Below, piece after piece: positions 37,003-49,505 of a DNA stretch of 64,000 nucleotides (the first letter of the stretch is position 1; each line of letters starts with the position of its first letter). The stretch covers positions 100,740,591-100,804,590 of the forward strand of contig CM073890.1 of NCBI GenBank assembly GCA_037176705.1. Direction: 5' to 3'. Source of the DNA: Molossus alvarezi (lineage: Eukaryota; Chordata; Mammalia; Chiroptera; Molossidae). Made by a program: the position numbers and the translations under genes. The notes under the pieces are model-generated. The model saw only the letters and a program-made list of their open reading frames with translations. It was not told where the DNA came from and did not search any database.

Positions 37003-37224
37003 GATACTCCGGCCAGTGTGGTTCAGTGGTTGAGTGTCAACCCATGCACCAAGAGGTCGCAGATTCGATCCCCAGTCAAGGCACATGCCCAAGTTTTGGG
37101 CTCAATCCCTAGTGAGGGGCATGCAGGAGGCAGCCAATCGATATTCTCTATCATCAATGTTTCTCTCTCTCTCTCCCTCTCCCTTCCTCTCTGTCTCAAA
37201 TCAATAATGAAAAAAAAAAATTTT
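37003..37224 (+). mobile_element. Ves SINE (type A)
   Basis: Head CCGGCCAGTGTGGTTCAGTG, box B GATTCGATCCC, tail CTCAAATCAATAATG plus A-run. TSD AAATAGGTTCA exact at 36992-37002 and 37225-37235. Confidence 0.95.
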
Positions 37225-37492
37225 AAATAGGTTCAAAGATATGAATTTGATTCAGTTTTGTACAATGTAACTGTATGAATCTGGTGAGAAATTAACACCT
37301 TTGTTTTTGAAGTAATCAAGAAATTAAACTACATTATTTGCACTATTACTTTTACCTCACAACTCTATAATTCATGCCTAAACTACTGAGTAGAATCTTA
37401 TCTTTTTGGGGGGGAGAAAAGGATGCATTTAGCTTAAAGCATAAAGTCACACACTTCTTATTCTCCTGAACAATATAGCAATAAATAATTTT

Positions 37493-37702
37493 AAAAATTT
37501 TTTTTCCTCTTTATTAATTTTAGAGAAAGAGGAAAGGAGAGGGAGAGAGAGACAGAAACATCGATCAGAGAGAACATCGACTGGCCGCCTCCTGCGTTCC
37601 CCCCACTGGGGATTGGGCCCACAACGGGGACATGTGCAATCAAACCCGTGACATCCTAGTGCATGGGTCGATGCTCAATCAGTGAGCCACACTGGCTGGG
37701 TG
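37493..37702 (-). mobile_element. Ves SINE (type A)
   Basis: Tail complement CTCTTTATTAATTTTAGAGA, head end CACACTGGCTGGG. TSD CAATAAATAATTTT (37479-37492) versus CAATAGATAATTTT (37703-37716). About 15 bases of the box B side are missing near 37627. Confidence 0.93.
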
Positions 37703-37716
37703 CAATAGATAATTTT

Positions 37717-38765
37717 TTAAAGTTTCAAATTGCAAACTAAAAATACCAATACATATTTTATTCTTGCTATGCAAGCAATACCACTGTAATTGTGTTTTGC
37801 AGTGAAAACTTAAGGTGAAATAAATAATATATAATAATCCATGTAGCGATGAACAGTGTTTTCATGAGTGCTTATATTGATTTAGTTCTATTTGATAATA
37901 GTATATTATAAGCTACCCATTATGAACACATAATGAAATATGCGATGATAAGGTATAGTCTCTCTATATTTTTACAGATATATATTTAAACAGAAAGCAT
38001 TTACAGGCTAGAATTGTAGGAAAGTAAAATCCATTAAGTTCCTTTTGATAAGCATTTTTTTATGCACATGTCACACAATAAGTGCTTTCACATGTATTGC
38101 CTTATTTAGCCAGACCTGCTATTCGGCATGTACTGCAAACAACCCTAAACTATTGTGCTCTCGTCTGTCTTCTGAGAAAAGTACTTTATGTGAACTCAGC
38201 TGCTCCTGCTTATAACGGTCCAATCACTGGCTTGTGGACAAAGCAATACTCAGCTCATGATCAACAACTCAAGTTCCAAAAGCACCTAATGTCCAATGAT
38301 CAGAGTTTCAGTTTTCTCCCAGATCACAGGATCATTCTAGGTGCTATATCTCAAAACAATAACAATGGTCTAAAGAAGAGAACATGAGTTTATTCCTAAG
38401 CTGTAGGGTTTTCTGCTATGATTCTCGCATGGAATGTTCTGGAGCTCAGTAGAGCATTCCGGTTGGCCACAAGTCCTCTGAGTGCTGTTTGTTACCTGTT
38501 CTACGCTGGTGCAGGGTAGCTGCCTACAGCTCTGGACTTGCTGCAGCGGTTCCCCTGCTCACAGACGGCAGCCTTCCTGGTGTCCCGGGAAATGAGCAGG
38601 GCAGCTCATCCAACGTGGAACGTCGCCTCCGAAATCCAAAGCGGACCACTGAGTGCTCTGCTTATGATCATTGATAATCATTCCCTAAAGTGTGTCTGCT
38701 TCCTTTAAAGGTGAGATAATGGGAGATGGGGTAGAAGTCACCAAACATTGACAATAGATTAAATA
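37717..38765. other. Unassigned, with a GC-richer part
   Basis: 38080-38690 is GC-richer and has frames of 101 and 61 codons with no known domain. It may be an LTR or other old transposon. Confidence 0.45.
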
Positions 38766-38775
38766 TGCTGGCACT

Positions 38776-39019
38776 GTCCTGGCCGGTTTGGCTCCAGGGT
38801 TACAGTGTCAGAGAGCAGATCAAAGAGTCACGGGTTCAATTCTAGTGAAGGGCCCATACTTCGGTTGTGGTTCAGTTGCAGCCCTCGTCAGGGTCGTGCA
38901 GAAGGCAACCAATTGATATCTCTCTTATGTCGATGTTTCTCTCTCCCTCTCTCTCTCATACACACTCTATCTAAAGATAAATGTAAAAATATCCTCAGGT
39001 GAGGATTTAAAAAAAAAAT
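38776..39019 (+). mobile_element. Ves SINE (type B)
   Basis: Head GTCCTGGCCGGTTTGGCTCC, box B GGGTTCAATTCTAG, tail TCTATCTAAAGATAAATG and ATATCCTCAGGTGAGGAT. TSD TGCTGGCACT exact at 38766-38775 and 39020-39029. Confidence 0.95.
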
Positions 39020-39029
39020 TGCTGGCACT

Positions 39030-41499
39030 TATTTAGCAACCACTAAATATCATATTCTCTTATATTCATCTTTTATCCAGTGACTTCTGTGCTTTATTCA
39101 TCGGAAAGTGATGGTAAGCTCACTAGCACTGTAATGAGCGTTTGACAAAGCTGCGTTACTGTGGCCAGAGAAGTGAGTGGGCGAAAATTGTTCCTCACTA
39201 GTAGGAGTGAGAAAAAGAATCTTGTAAGACTTTCAAAGAAGAAGGAGTGGTTTTTATTTTTGTAGAGTTATATCCCTCAGTTTGTGAAGTCCCAGTTCCT
39301 TTGATCTGGTCCCAGAAGGTATGTAGTTGGGGACTAGAAGCAGGGCCAGTGTCCAGAGTTCCATTCCATGGTGGAATTGAGTCCCACACAGCATCACAAA
39401 TCAAGCTAGTCACCGCACATTAGTCCACTGTGTGGGTCCCACGGGGCCATGAGCCATGTGGATGAATACAGAGAAGCATTCCCCCTGCAACAGGAGTCCC
39501 AAGACAGCAGAAGAGCCAAGAGCAAGAACTCCTTTTGCTTAGGAATTAGATTTCATATTTTGTGTCCTTGCAGTGGCTATGCCTATTCTGGCCAATTACT
39601 TGTTTCCAGGTGTGAGTAACAGGTAAGCATCTTCCCACATCACCCAGACTTACTGGGCATGCATCTATAGTCCAGGTCTTTCCCTCAGTGATCTGCAGGG
39701 AGTAGACCTGGAGAGTGTTAACTGCAGCTTGCTGGCAAAGCTGTGTAAATGGTATGCCTGTATCATCTACAGTACTCTCCTCTGCTCCTTTCCTGTTAAA
39801 TAATAACCAAGTTATAATAATGGTATCATCACCATTATCCAAAGATAATTTAAGGATTTTTTTCAACAGTAAATCCCTATACAATTGAGACTTAAAAAGG
39901 AGTATGCTATTATTATACCAATATGCATAAATATATCTTAATTCCTAATTTAATCCTCACTATATTAGAATTTTATGTACTGCATGCTTTCCCTCTGTGT
40001 AAAAATGAATAACCCTGAACTCTATCTGAATCTTTCATTTTATTTTTTTGAAAGCTTTTAATAGTACCATGTCCCATCTTCCATTATAATTCAAAAAATA
40101 TAAACATATCCAAAAGCAGTCTGTTCTCTGGAATTTAGGATCAGCATATTTACTTCCTAAGTACAGTTCTTTATGAATATGATACATGGCTTCCCACAGT
40201 CAACCAGTCTTCACCAAAAACACATATGAATTGGTAACAGGAAAAAAAATCATTCATGTATTATATATCTCTATTTATAAAATATTTTTGTTTCTTTAAT
40301 TGTTTTTCCCTTAAGGTAATCAAATATCAACCTCACTTATATTGCATTAAAAGTTCTTAGGTGTACAACCAAATTTCTGACATTTAGGGAATGTGCAAAC
40401 TTTAAATTAAATATTTATCATTTCTAAAATGACCTTCCTTCGTAAAATGACTATAAGACAAAGTGTACCACTTACCAAAGGAGTTTTATGTAGGCATTAT
40501 AACACATAAGACCGAGTAAACTTCACTCTGGACAAATTTACCCACTTTTAAGAAAGGACACATGAGAGGTGACAGTGTGTCCAATAACAACATAGCTTAG
40601 GTCCATTAATATTAGACATAGCTTCTAGTTTTCCTGATCATTCCACATAGAGGTACACAGGATCACAAAGGTAAGACTGAGTAGGTATGGACCAATTCAG
40701 GTCAAATAGGTCTTCATATTGGGATTTAGTCAGCTATTATGCCTTTTTAGTCAAATAGTGCTCTCAAGAGAATGTAACTACATTCCATTTTCCGATACAT
40801 ATTACCGATTATGTAAATAAATGATATAAAGGTATTGATTTTATCAATCACTGTTCACACAATATAATCATCCTAGAACCAGATACAATATGCTTTTATA
40901 ACTGAACTCAGTATTTAGCAAGCTCAGCAGAAGCTTAATTTATCTCGGATAACTATACATTCATTAAATTAATCAAGAGTCAAATCTTCCTGTAACCCTG
41001 AAGCTGGGGAACTGATTATTGTTCAATTATTCACCCATTTATCAAATACATGCCTGACCATTGGCAATATTTTTTGGCATGCATTCCTTGTATCTTTCAT
41101 ATTATGTCATAGAGTTGGGCTTTTCGTGTATTTTGGAGCCTACCGAGTACCTGTCTTCTAAAAGTATCCTGTGAACTCTGCAGTAACTTAAGTTCAGAAA
41201 GATGTTCCTCCAGTGATTTAAGTTTTTGCAATATTACCATATTTTTCATATTTTGGATAGGTACCCTGATGTTTGTTTGTTTTTCTTTCTAGTTATTCTT
41301 GTTATGGGTAACAATCTGCCCAGGGTAGGTCTTTACCCAGAGAATTAATGTCCCAGAGTCATCATAAAACAGTTGAATGTTGGCTGAGGTAGGAGTTATG
41401 ATTCCTAAACCATTAACTTGGAATAAATCTACTTAAATAAGTGGGTTGCTTCTGTTTTCACCAACTATGGCTCTGATAATTTTTTAAAAAATCAGGTTT
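39030..41499. other. Unassigned sequence
   Basis: 39200-39800 is GC-richer with short open frames on the minus strand and no motif; an LTR is possible. 39900-41499 is AT-rich with nothing recognised. Confidence 0.5.
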
Positions 41500-42882
41500 A
41501 GCTTCCAGTCACAACGGCAGCATAGGTAAACACATTACTGCATCAAAATTAAAACTAAACTACAGAAAAGTCATCATTCAGCACCACCTGAAATCTAGCT
41601 GAACAGAAGTCCTGCAACTAATGATATAAAGAAGAAGTTAACGTTGCGACTGCTAGCATGGGCAGAGACACAGAACATGCTGAACCCACACCCATGTGTG
41701 ACAAATAAAAATCAGGAGGGATATCTTTGGTGTGGAGGTCTCCCCTGAGGAGTGAGGGGTGCCAGCTGTACACCAGGTACCCCAGCCTAGGATTTCAGTG
41801 CCAGGAACAGAAGTCCCCATAACTTCTGGCTGTAAAAATCAACAAGGATTAAGTGAGATGGAGGCTGGTGGAGTTCTAGGCATTCCTCTTACAGGGTCCC
41901 CACATGGACTCGCCTGCGTTGAGCTCTAGCACTGGGCAACAGGTTGAAAGGTACCAGGGACATATGAGGAGGAACTCAATAATCTGACATCAGGGAAAGT
42001 GGTGGAGGGGAAGCTTTCTCCCAGAAAAAAGTGCTGGCAGAGACCATTATTCTTTCTCTCCCACACAGAGCCAGAAGGTGGGTGCTATATCTCGGTCTCC
42101 ATCAACCCAGTTGATGCTATTGTCCCCATCCTGGTGATTCCCTGAGACCCCACCCCACCCAAATTGCAGGCCCATAGAAGCTGTTTCCAGGGACTTTCCC
42201 ATACAAACAACCTATCTTGGCTCATGCTTTAGACTTTCCTAAAATCTCTCAAACAAGCACTGTGAGCACTTGGCATGCGCTGCACTTCTCACAAAGTGAC
42301 CACAGGCTTGGCACTAGGGGCAGCCAGTCTTTGTTCAAAGTTTAGCCTCTCCTAGGCACCTCAAGCCCAGCATAATTAGAAACCATCTAAAGATCACTCT
42401 GTAGTTCATGCAAGGTGGGCCTAGGCAGAACACAGGCAGCAGCTGACCTTGGCCTCCACCTCCTGGGAGGCTCCAGAGCCATCTCACCCAGTGGACAGCT
42501 TCAGATTATGTCAAAATACCACCCAACAACCTTCATAAGTGACACACTCAAGGGATAGACTCAGTGGGTACTAGAATTCCACTGAATTAAGTCCTGATCC
42601 TGTGTGGTGGGCCCATGCACAGCTAACATTTTACTGTGAGCACATCTAGTTCTCCTAGCCCATCAGCCTTTGGATAAATGCCTCCCGTTGACATTCCAAC
42701 AGCAATCAAGGCTCAACTACAACAGGAGGGTGAACACAGCTCACAAAGGGTCATGTACCTGAAGTGCCCAGCTCAGGTGAATGAGGAGGCTGTGACACTG
42801 GAACCTACAGGAAACTACCATGCCCAGGAGATGTAGCGGCGTCTACCTAATACATAGAGACAAACACAAGGAGGCTGCCAAA

Positions 42883-43730
42883 ATGAAGAGACAAAGAAAC
42901 ATGTCCCAAATGATAGAACAGAAAAAAATTCCAGAAGAGAACTAAACAAAATAAAGATAAGCCATCTATCAGATGCACAACTGAAAGCAATAATTATAAG
43001 TTGCTCAATGAACTTAGGGGAAGAGTAGATGAACTAAGTGAGAACTTTGACAAAGAGATAGGAAACATAAATACAGAACTAGAAAACATATCAAAGAACC
43101 AGTCAAGAATACAGTAACTGAAAGGAAGACTACATTAAAGGGAATCAACAGTGGAGTAGAGAAAGCTGAGGATTAAATAAGAGACTTGGAAGAAAAGGAA
43201 GCAGACAACACCCAATTAGAACAGGAAAAAAAAAGAATCCAAAAAAACTGACATTAACATAAGGAGCCTCTGGGACAACTTCAAACATATCAACGTTCAC
43301 ATCATGGAGGTGACAGATGGAGAAGAGAAAGAGCAAGAAATCGAAAACTTATTTGAAAAAACTAATAGTGGAAAACTTCCCTAACCTGGTGAAGAAAATA
43401 AACATATATGTCCATGAAGTACAGTCTCAGACAAGATAAACCCAATAGTTAAAGACAAGAAAAGAATCTTAAAAGCAGCAAGAGAAAAGCAGTTAGATTA
43501 AGGGGCTCCCATAAGACTGTCAGCTGATTTCTCAACAGAAACTTTGCAGACTAGAAAAGATTGGCAAGAAATATACAGTGATGAAAAACAAGGACTTACA
43601 ACCAAGATTACTCTTCCCAGCAAAGCTATCATAGACTCAAAGGACAAATAAAGAGCTTCCCAGACAAGAAAAAACTAAAGTTCAACACCACCAAATCAGT
43701 ATTACATGAAATGTTAGAGTTTTCTTTAGT
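42883..43730 (+). pseudogene. HAL1/L1 ORF1 remnant
   Basis: The start codon at 42883 opens MKRQRNMSQM, closely like the N-terminus of the ORF1 at 17-18 kb. Downstream the same blocks appear in order: a coiled-coil segment (about 43010-43110), LWDNFK (about 43270), a degenerate central part, ILKAAREKQ (about 43470), RLSADFSTETLQ (about 43515) and the terminal LHEML segment (about 43705). Several frameshifts and stops are present, including an early TAA near 42943. It is more decayed than the first copy and cannot give a full ORF1 protein. Confidence 0.8.
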
Positions 43731-43896
43731 AGTAGTAGTAGAAGAAGAAGAAGAAGAAGAAGAAGAAGAAGAAGAAGAAGAAGAAGAAGAAGAAGAAGAA
43801 GAAGAAGAAGAAGAAAGAAGGAAGAAGAAGAAGAAGAAGAAGAAGAAGAAGAAGAAGAAGAAGAAGAAGAAGAAGAAGAAGAAGAAGAAGAAGAAA
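43728..43896 (+). repeat. (AGT)n then long (GAA)n microsatellite
   Basis: A few AGT units lead into more than 50 AAG/GAA units with one short interruption near 43813-43823. It lies directly after the HAL1 ORF1 remnant, where an A/G-rich linker is expected, so it probably expanded from element-internal sequence. Its poly-Glu, poly-Lys and poly-Ser/Leu reading frames are artefacts. Long purine-pure GAA tracts are known to form triplex DNA. Confidence 0.97.
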
Positions 43897-44030
43897 TCAC
43901 AAATATAAATAATAAAGGGGTAATAAATACAAATGTATTAACACTTGAACCTGAAAAACAAAATAAATGAACAAGCAGAATAGAAACAGACTCATAGATA
44001 CAGAGAACATGTGTGCTTAGGATAAGTATG

Positions 44031-47000
44031 GAACATCTAAATTAGGCCAGAAAAGTCCTATATTACCTGTGCCCTCCCTGCTTCTCTCATAAATAATATT
44101 ACCCTCACAAACCTGCCATAAGGACCTCCTTAATTTCTCACAAGATATCTCCATCCACCCAGGGCCTTTGTCAGTACCTTCTCTCCCATTTTGCCTAATT
44201 AATGTCCACTTATTTTTCACATCTCAATTCAAATTTTACTTTTAAAAAATTCTGATTTTTCTAACTATATTAGATATTTCTATTTTGGGCTGATTTTTTG
44301 TAAAACTTATTTCTAATAAATGTTAATATTCTTCCATTGATAACTGTCCTCATGACTTTACCATAAGCAAAATAAAGGCAAAGGTTTTTGCCAGCTTTGG
44401 CTTTATCATGATATCCTCATTCCCAACTCGGTGCCTTACTTGTTGTTGGTACTTGATAAACACTTTTTCAGTTAATGACGCACTAACTGAAGGGATAAAT
44501 GAAACTTGAACAGAAATTATTTTTTAAGGTTATCACTGTTTTACATAACAGATCCATGTTTTCTTGACATTCTTGACATTCTTCAAAAAGTACATCTCTA
44601 CCAGTCTCTCGCTTTCTCTGACTGTGTGGTGCACTTGGAAGTTGAGTTCCTCCATGTACCTAAATAGAGGGAAGCTGGTTAAGGAGTGCATAATTTGTTG
44701 TTGGACATACATATCAGACAACTCTTTTTAGTCTATTTCTTTGTGACCTGGGGTTAGAGGCACCAAGTCTTAGAAGCTTTTATGAAATGAAGTGTTCTTC
44801 ATGTTATTTATTCAACACATAGTAAACCTATGAATATTATGGTTTTATTACTCTTCTGATCTCTTAGACGAGATTGGTTTTAAAAATAGGCCATTTTTTA
44901 GAACGATACATTCTTATGGGAGAAGAAAATTAATATGAAAGTAAAATGGTGAAGAGTAATATTAAAAATAATATAGCATTAATTAATGTAAGAAAAAAGA
45001 GTTATTGGAAAGGATGTAATTTAAAACGTAGGCTAGAATGTCTAGCAGACACTGGAGCAGAGCCTCATGGTATATAATAAGCCATATGGGTTCCTATGGA
45101 AAACTAATTATAGAAGTACAATAAATAATTCTGTGGCAGAGTGAATGGTAACAGTTAAAGTCAAAGTAGCATCCAAAACAAGATTATTTAGAAATGTGTA
45201 AGTCACAAGAAGAATTTTCTATGTTTTTCTAAGTAAAATGAGAAGATATTGGAGAATTTTGAAAAAAAAAATACATATAATTTGTCTTTTAAAAGGATAA
45301 TTTTTGACACTAATATGGAATTGAAATTAGGGATTAAGTGGGGAATTGGGAAATCAGTTTGGGAACTATTATAAGAGCCAAAGAGAGAGCCATTGGCTTG
45401 TAATAGGATGATAGTCATAAGTTTATGAGAAAGAGTTAGATACAGAGTATATTTTGAGGAGAAAGCCAATAGGATTTGCTGATGAATTGGATTATGGGGG
45501 TGAAAAGAGTATAAAAACAACTTGATAATTTAAAAAAACATATATGCTTTTATATTATTTTTTCTTTATATAATATGTTTTCTTAATTTACTATACTTAG
45601 ATTTTTTTCTTTCCTCAAATGATCAAATCCTACATCTATTAGTTTATATTAAGTACATTTTTATGATTTTTGTTTTTTACTCATTATTTTTTTTTTCTCC
45701 CAAAATATTATTTTGATTCTGATACTATTGTTAATCTTCTCCAAAATTCTGGTAATTTTACATAAAATATTCTTGTCTCTCTTGGTTAGCCATATGGCAA
45801 AACATTAATAATGAAGTAGAACATCTTAGCTCGAATACAGCCTCATTAAGCATGGTCTGCAATCAAAAATGTTTCTTGGCTAGTTTCTCCATTTCAGATA
45901 GAAAGCACTCCAGAATATCACCTGAGTGCCATCACAGCTGTCTAGGAATTAAGAGGTTCCTCTAACTGGAACTCAGGCTTATGGAAATGCTTGGCAGTTA
46001 GAGATGAACTAATGTTTAATTTCTTGATTTACCATATTTGAGAATAATTCATTGAGACTAATTAAATCCTTATTTTGAACTAGTTTCTCCGTGATGGTAC
46101 CGCCTGCCACTTCAGAACATGCATTTCTGCCATTGCCTCAGGGGAAAACAGCCCTTAACGTGCTTTGGGTTTTTCTAATGCATTTCTAGAATGCTAGCAG
46201 CACATGCTGAAAATTAAGTATAATTCTAGTTCTGAGTCAGAATATATCATGGAGCAGTTACAAGAGAGATAATACGGAAAACTTGAACCAAAACACATAA
46301 AATATGGTCCTAAAAAGAGATAGTCAATTATGGCTTTGCAAAAGCTATTTTAAAGCTGAAAAGATTATTGGTATAAAAAGCTAATCTATTCCTATTACTG
46401 ACTAAGGTGTATGATAATTATATTTATGTTATCAAGGGTGAGCAAGCAATGGATATAAAAGAGATAAGAACAAATGGACCCATTTCAGTGTTATCTAATA
46501 TATATCTGCCTTCCACAGGAAGGCATTAAAAGAGCGAGCGATATTGTTATTCTGCTGTGAAAAGAAAATTATGAAATTTAAAGTTGTGCCAATAGAAGTG
46601 GAGAGATGGGTGAAACTGATCGCTCTAAGCAGCTGGTTTCAGTAATTCAATCTGCTCAAAATAAATGTTTATTATTGAAAGTCAGTAGCACATACAAGGT
46701 GATAATTTTTGAATGCGGGAACTAATTCCCTCCAAAATATTTTATCAGAAAATATTTTTTGAGCTGGTATACTATGGAAGAAATGCCTTCAATTTTTAGA
46801 TGATGATTATGAACAACAGGTCAGATGTGTAATTTTATTTTTCTAATATTGATGTTCTTATTTGGGCTTGTTTAAGCATACAATATAGAAAGAATAACGT
46901 AGCATAAAATCGTGCATTATGGTACAGTACAATTTGAGAACAATAAATAATTCTATTCCCACATTAGAAATGCAAAGCTACTTTGTCACATTTTACTTTT

Positions 47001-47822
47001 GCATTTATAAAAGGTTTCAGACCTAAAGGTATGCATTTTGATAACAACTTGTTTATCTTTTAAATGGTCACATAAAATCATACTTGAATTCCTAGCTATT
47101 ATCACTACTGAGCAAAAAGCATCATGACTGAGTATAACCATAAGAACAATGGAGAACTCAATACCCATTGCTATAAGTTTGAGGATGAAGTTTTATCATT
47201 TAAAACTATGCATTTACTATTTCAAAAATATTTTACAATAGTAACAGCATAGTGTGTTGTAAAAATATAGCATCCTAACAAAATGATATATTAAGATTTT
47301 AGACAAACCATTTCCTTAAAAATTTAGGTAGCATGCTATATGATTAAAATTAAACTCTTGAAGTATATATTCGCTATGGTATTTAGCAGTGTTAGAGCTA
47401 GACCAGTATTGGCTACCATATCGTATAGCACAGCCGAAGAACATTTCCATCATCACAGAAGTTCTAGAAGACTGTGCTATTCTAAAATATTTTAAATATA
47501 TATAAACAACTTCCTGACTTACGTATATCATTTTTTTTTGTTCTTTGTTAAATATGTGAACCACTATGGACAATTAATATTAGATCATAATTTGTCTTTA
47601 AAGAATTAAATGCCTAGCTATTTTGAATGCAAAATCACAGAGAAATAACATTTTTTTTTCTTAGCTGTTTTTCTAAGCCAATCCACGCACACACAAAAAG
47701 AAGATAAAATATTAAGTCACTATTGATTAAACATTTCTTAGCAATGAGACACTCATTTTACCTTATCTCTCAACTGCATTAAATCTCAGACTAACCTTTG
47801 TTCAATGACAAAGATACTATGA
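44031..47822. other. Unassigned AT-rich sequence
   Basis: Nearly 3.8 kb with no SINE, L1 or DNA transposon that I can see, except a possible MIR/L2 end near 44430-44480. It is the longest repeat-poor tract in the window. Open frames are short and lack motifs. Confidence 0.55.
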
Positions 47823-47824
47823 TA

Positions 47825-47951
47825 CGGATGGGGCAAATGTAGGTTTGCAGTTGTTTGTATGGAAAATAATACAATGGTTAATAAATAATAATACAAGAAT
47901 AAACCGTATTTCTCGTACTCACAACTATAAACCTACTTTTGCCCCACCTTG
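47825..47951. mobile_element. Mariner-type MITE with TA duplications
   Basis: About 127 bp, nearly palindromic. The left arm GGGGCAAATGTAGGTTTGCA and right arm AAACCTACTTTTGCCCC are inverted repeats that extend inward (TTGTTTGTATGG at the left; CTCGTACTCACAA at the right, more diverged). TA dinucleotides flank it at 47823-47824 and 47952-47953, as expected of Tc1/mariner elements. No transposase. I recognise this family from bat genomes. Confidence 0.8.
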
Positions 47952-47953
47952 TA

Positions 47954-49061
47954 TATTTTTTTCTGTATATTAAACTACAAATATGTGCAGCAATAGAAAT
48001 GTACTGATTTTATAACTTTAAAGAAAAAAAAATCACTTAAAATGTTCAGACATCAGTTTACTCAGCTGAAAAATATACCATATAAATCAATCATATCTGC
48101 TTTACTGAGTGCAAAAGTTTTTATAATTTACAAAATTTTAATTATATAACTATTACATTAAATTAGTATTGTGTACATCTTTTAAAAGTAAGAACTTAAA
48201 CATCACATTTGAAGTACTCAGGAATAACATCTAATGGCATTATTAGTCAAGGATTAAGAATTTCCTTTAGATATCCTGCAGATTAAAAACTTTTTTGTTT
48301 TAACCGTACATCTGCAATATCACCTGATGTTTTTCCAAAGGCCCATTGGTTACTGAGCAGTACTAACTGAATGTGTGGTTTGTAACTGAATTGTAATCAG
48401 CAGTGGGTATAGCATTTTGTCAGTTTTCCTTCAGGACATAGATTGATGCTTTTATCCTCTATGAAAGCCAGCATGATCACTCAGCAAGGATTAAAGCCTT
48501 TTTTTTTTTTTTTTTTTTTGTAAATAGAGTCTAATATTAATACTGGAAGCTCTTGGAAATTATTTAAAACTTGTCATGTTTTCTGCCCTCACTGAGTGAA
48601 GATTGATGAGGCAATATTTGCAATGTGTAATATGTTTCATGAGTGAAAGCTATTGAATAAGTAATAGAGTACAAGCTATGCTTATTAAATAATAATTAAT
48701 TTGAGATTTCCCCATTTTCTCTCTTTCTAAAGAATCTTGGAAAATCAAGCAATAAAATATGTAGGACATTTAGGAAACCAAATGAAGAAAAATAATTTTT
48801 TTTCATCCCAGAACTATTGATACTCCCGGTTTCTGTGTTAGTATGCTTCTCCCCGTGCACATGTCTTAACACCAAAATGTTTATGTCAGTATATTTATAT
48901 TTTTACTCAAGATGAATTTTTATGGCTACATAGCACTATTTGTCCAGCCCACTAAGAATTTTTCATAGAATTTACTTACCTTCTGGCAACATTGAAATAC
49001 AGTGATGTTCTCTAATAATCACTGTTGGTGGTATGTGGTTATTCTTAAAATGGAGTCATTT
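47954..49061. other. Unassigned AT-rich sequence
   Basis: Contains a T-run at 48499-48519. Nothing else recognised. Confidence 0.6.
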
Positions 49062-49075
49062 AAAAATCCCTTCTG

Positions 49076-49323
49076 GGGGATGGGTGAAAAAATGAAGAAA
49101 TTGAGAAGTACAAATTGGTTGTTAGACTGATGAACCTCAAAGGAAAGGGGGAGGGAGGGTCGGAAGAGATAAACCAAAGAACTTCTATGCATGTATGCAC
49201 AACCAATGGACACCGACAACAGTGTGGGGAAGGCAGGTGGGGGGCGGGATGGGGGAGGAGGGGGTCAACTGGGGGGGAAAGAGTGGACATCTGTAATACA
49301 TTCAACATAAAGATAAGTTTTTA
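49076..49323 (+). mobile_element. 5'-truncated HAL1/L1 3' UTR
   Basis: Contains the bat L1/HAL1 3' end: the AAACCTCAAAGG-like block, the CCAATGGACACCGACAAC block, a G-rich stretch (about 49227-49281), and TCTGTAATACATTCAACA before an A-rich end. The 14-bp TSD AAAAATCCCTTCTG is exact at 49062-49075 and 49324-49337. It is a short, recent insertion sharing the 3' UTR of the HAL1 at 17 kb. Confidence 0.88.
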
Positions 49324-49505
49324 AAAAATCCCTTCTGAAATTAAATCCTGTTTTTCTTTCTGACGTCTGTATTTAGGAGATATTTTCTTGCCATTTTTTT
49401 CCCCTTGTGTAAGAATGCTGAATTTAACCTAACTAATAAAAAGAAGGTATATTTTTTTCTCCGAATCCTAATAATATTATGGATGTTCAATCTCTTGAAA
49501 GATTG

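Larger units (their letters stand above)
41500..44030 (+). mobile_element. Second HAL1-like element, 3' truncated
   Basis: This plus-strand element begins with an L1-type 5' end near 41500 (ACGGCAGCATAGGTAAAC) and a leader of about 1.4 kb that differs from that of the HAL1 at 17-19 kb. ORF1 starts at 42883 and is recognisable to about 43730. A GAA tract follows, then a linker and the start of a 3' UTR closely matching the other HAL1 (TCATAGATACAGAGAACAT at about 43994-44012). Match is lost soon after this, by about 44030, and no G-rich 3' UTR or poly(A) tail follows. ORF2 is absent. Loss of the 3' end implies a later deletion or priming from an internal A-rich site. Confidence 0.75.

Noticed and set aside
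43682..43908. Poly-Ser/Leu and poly-Glu/Lys frames
   Set aside because: Translations of the GAA microsatellite only.
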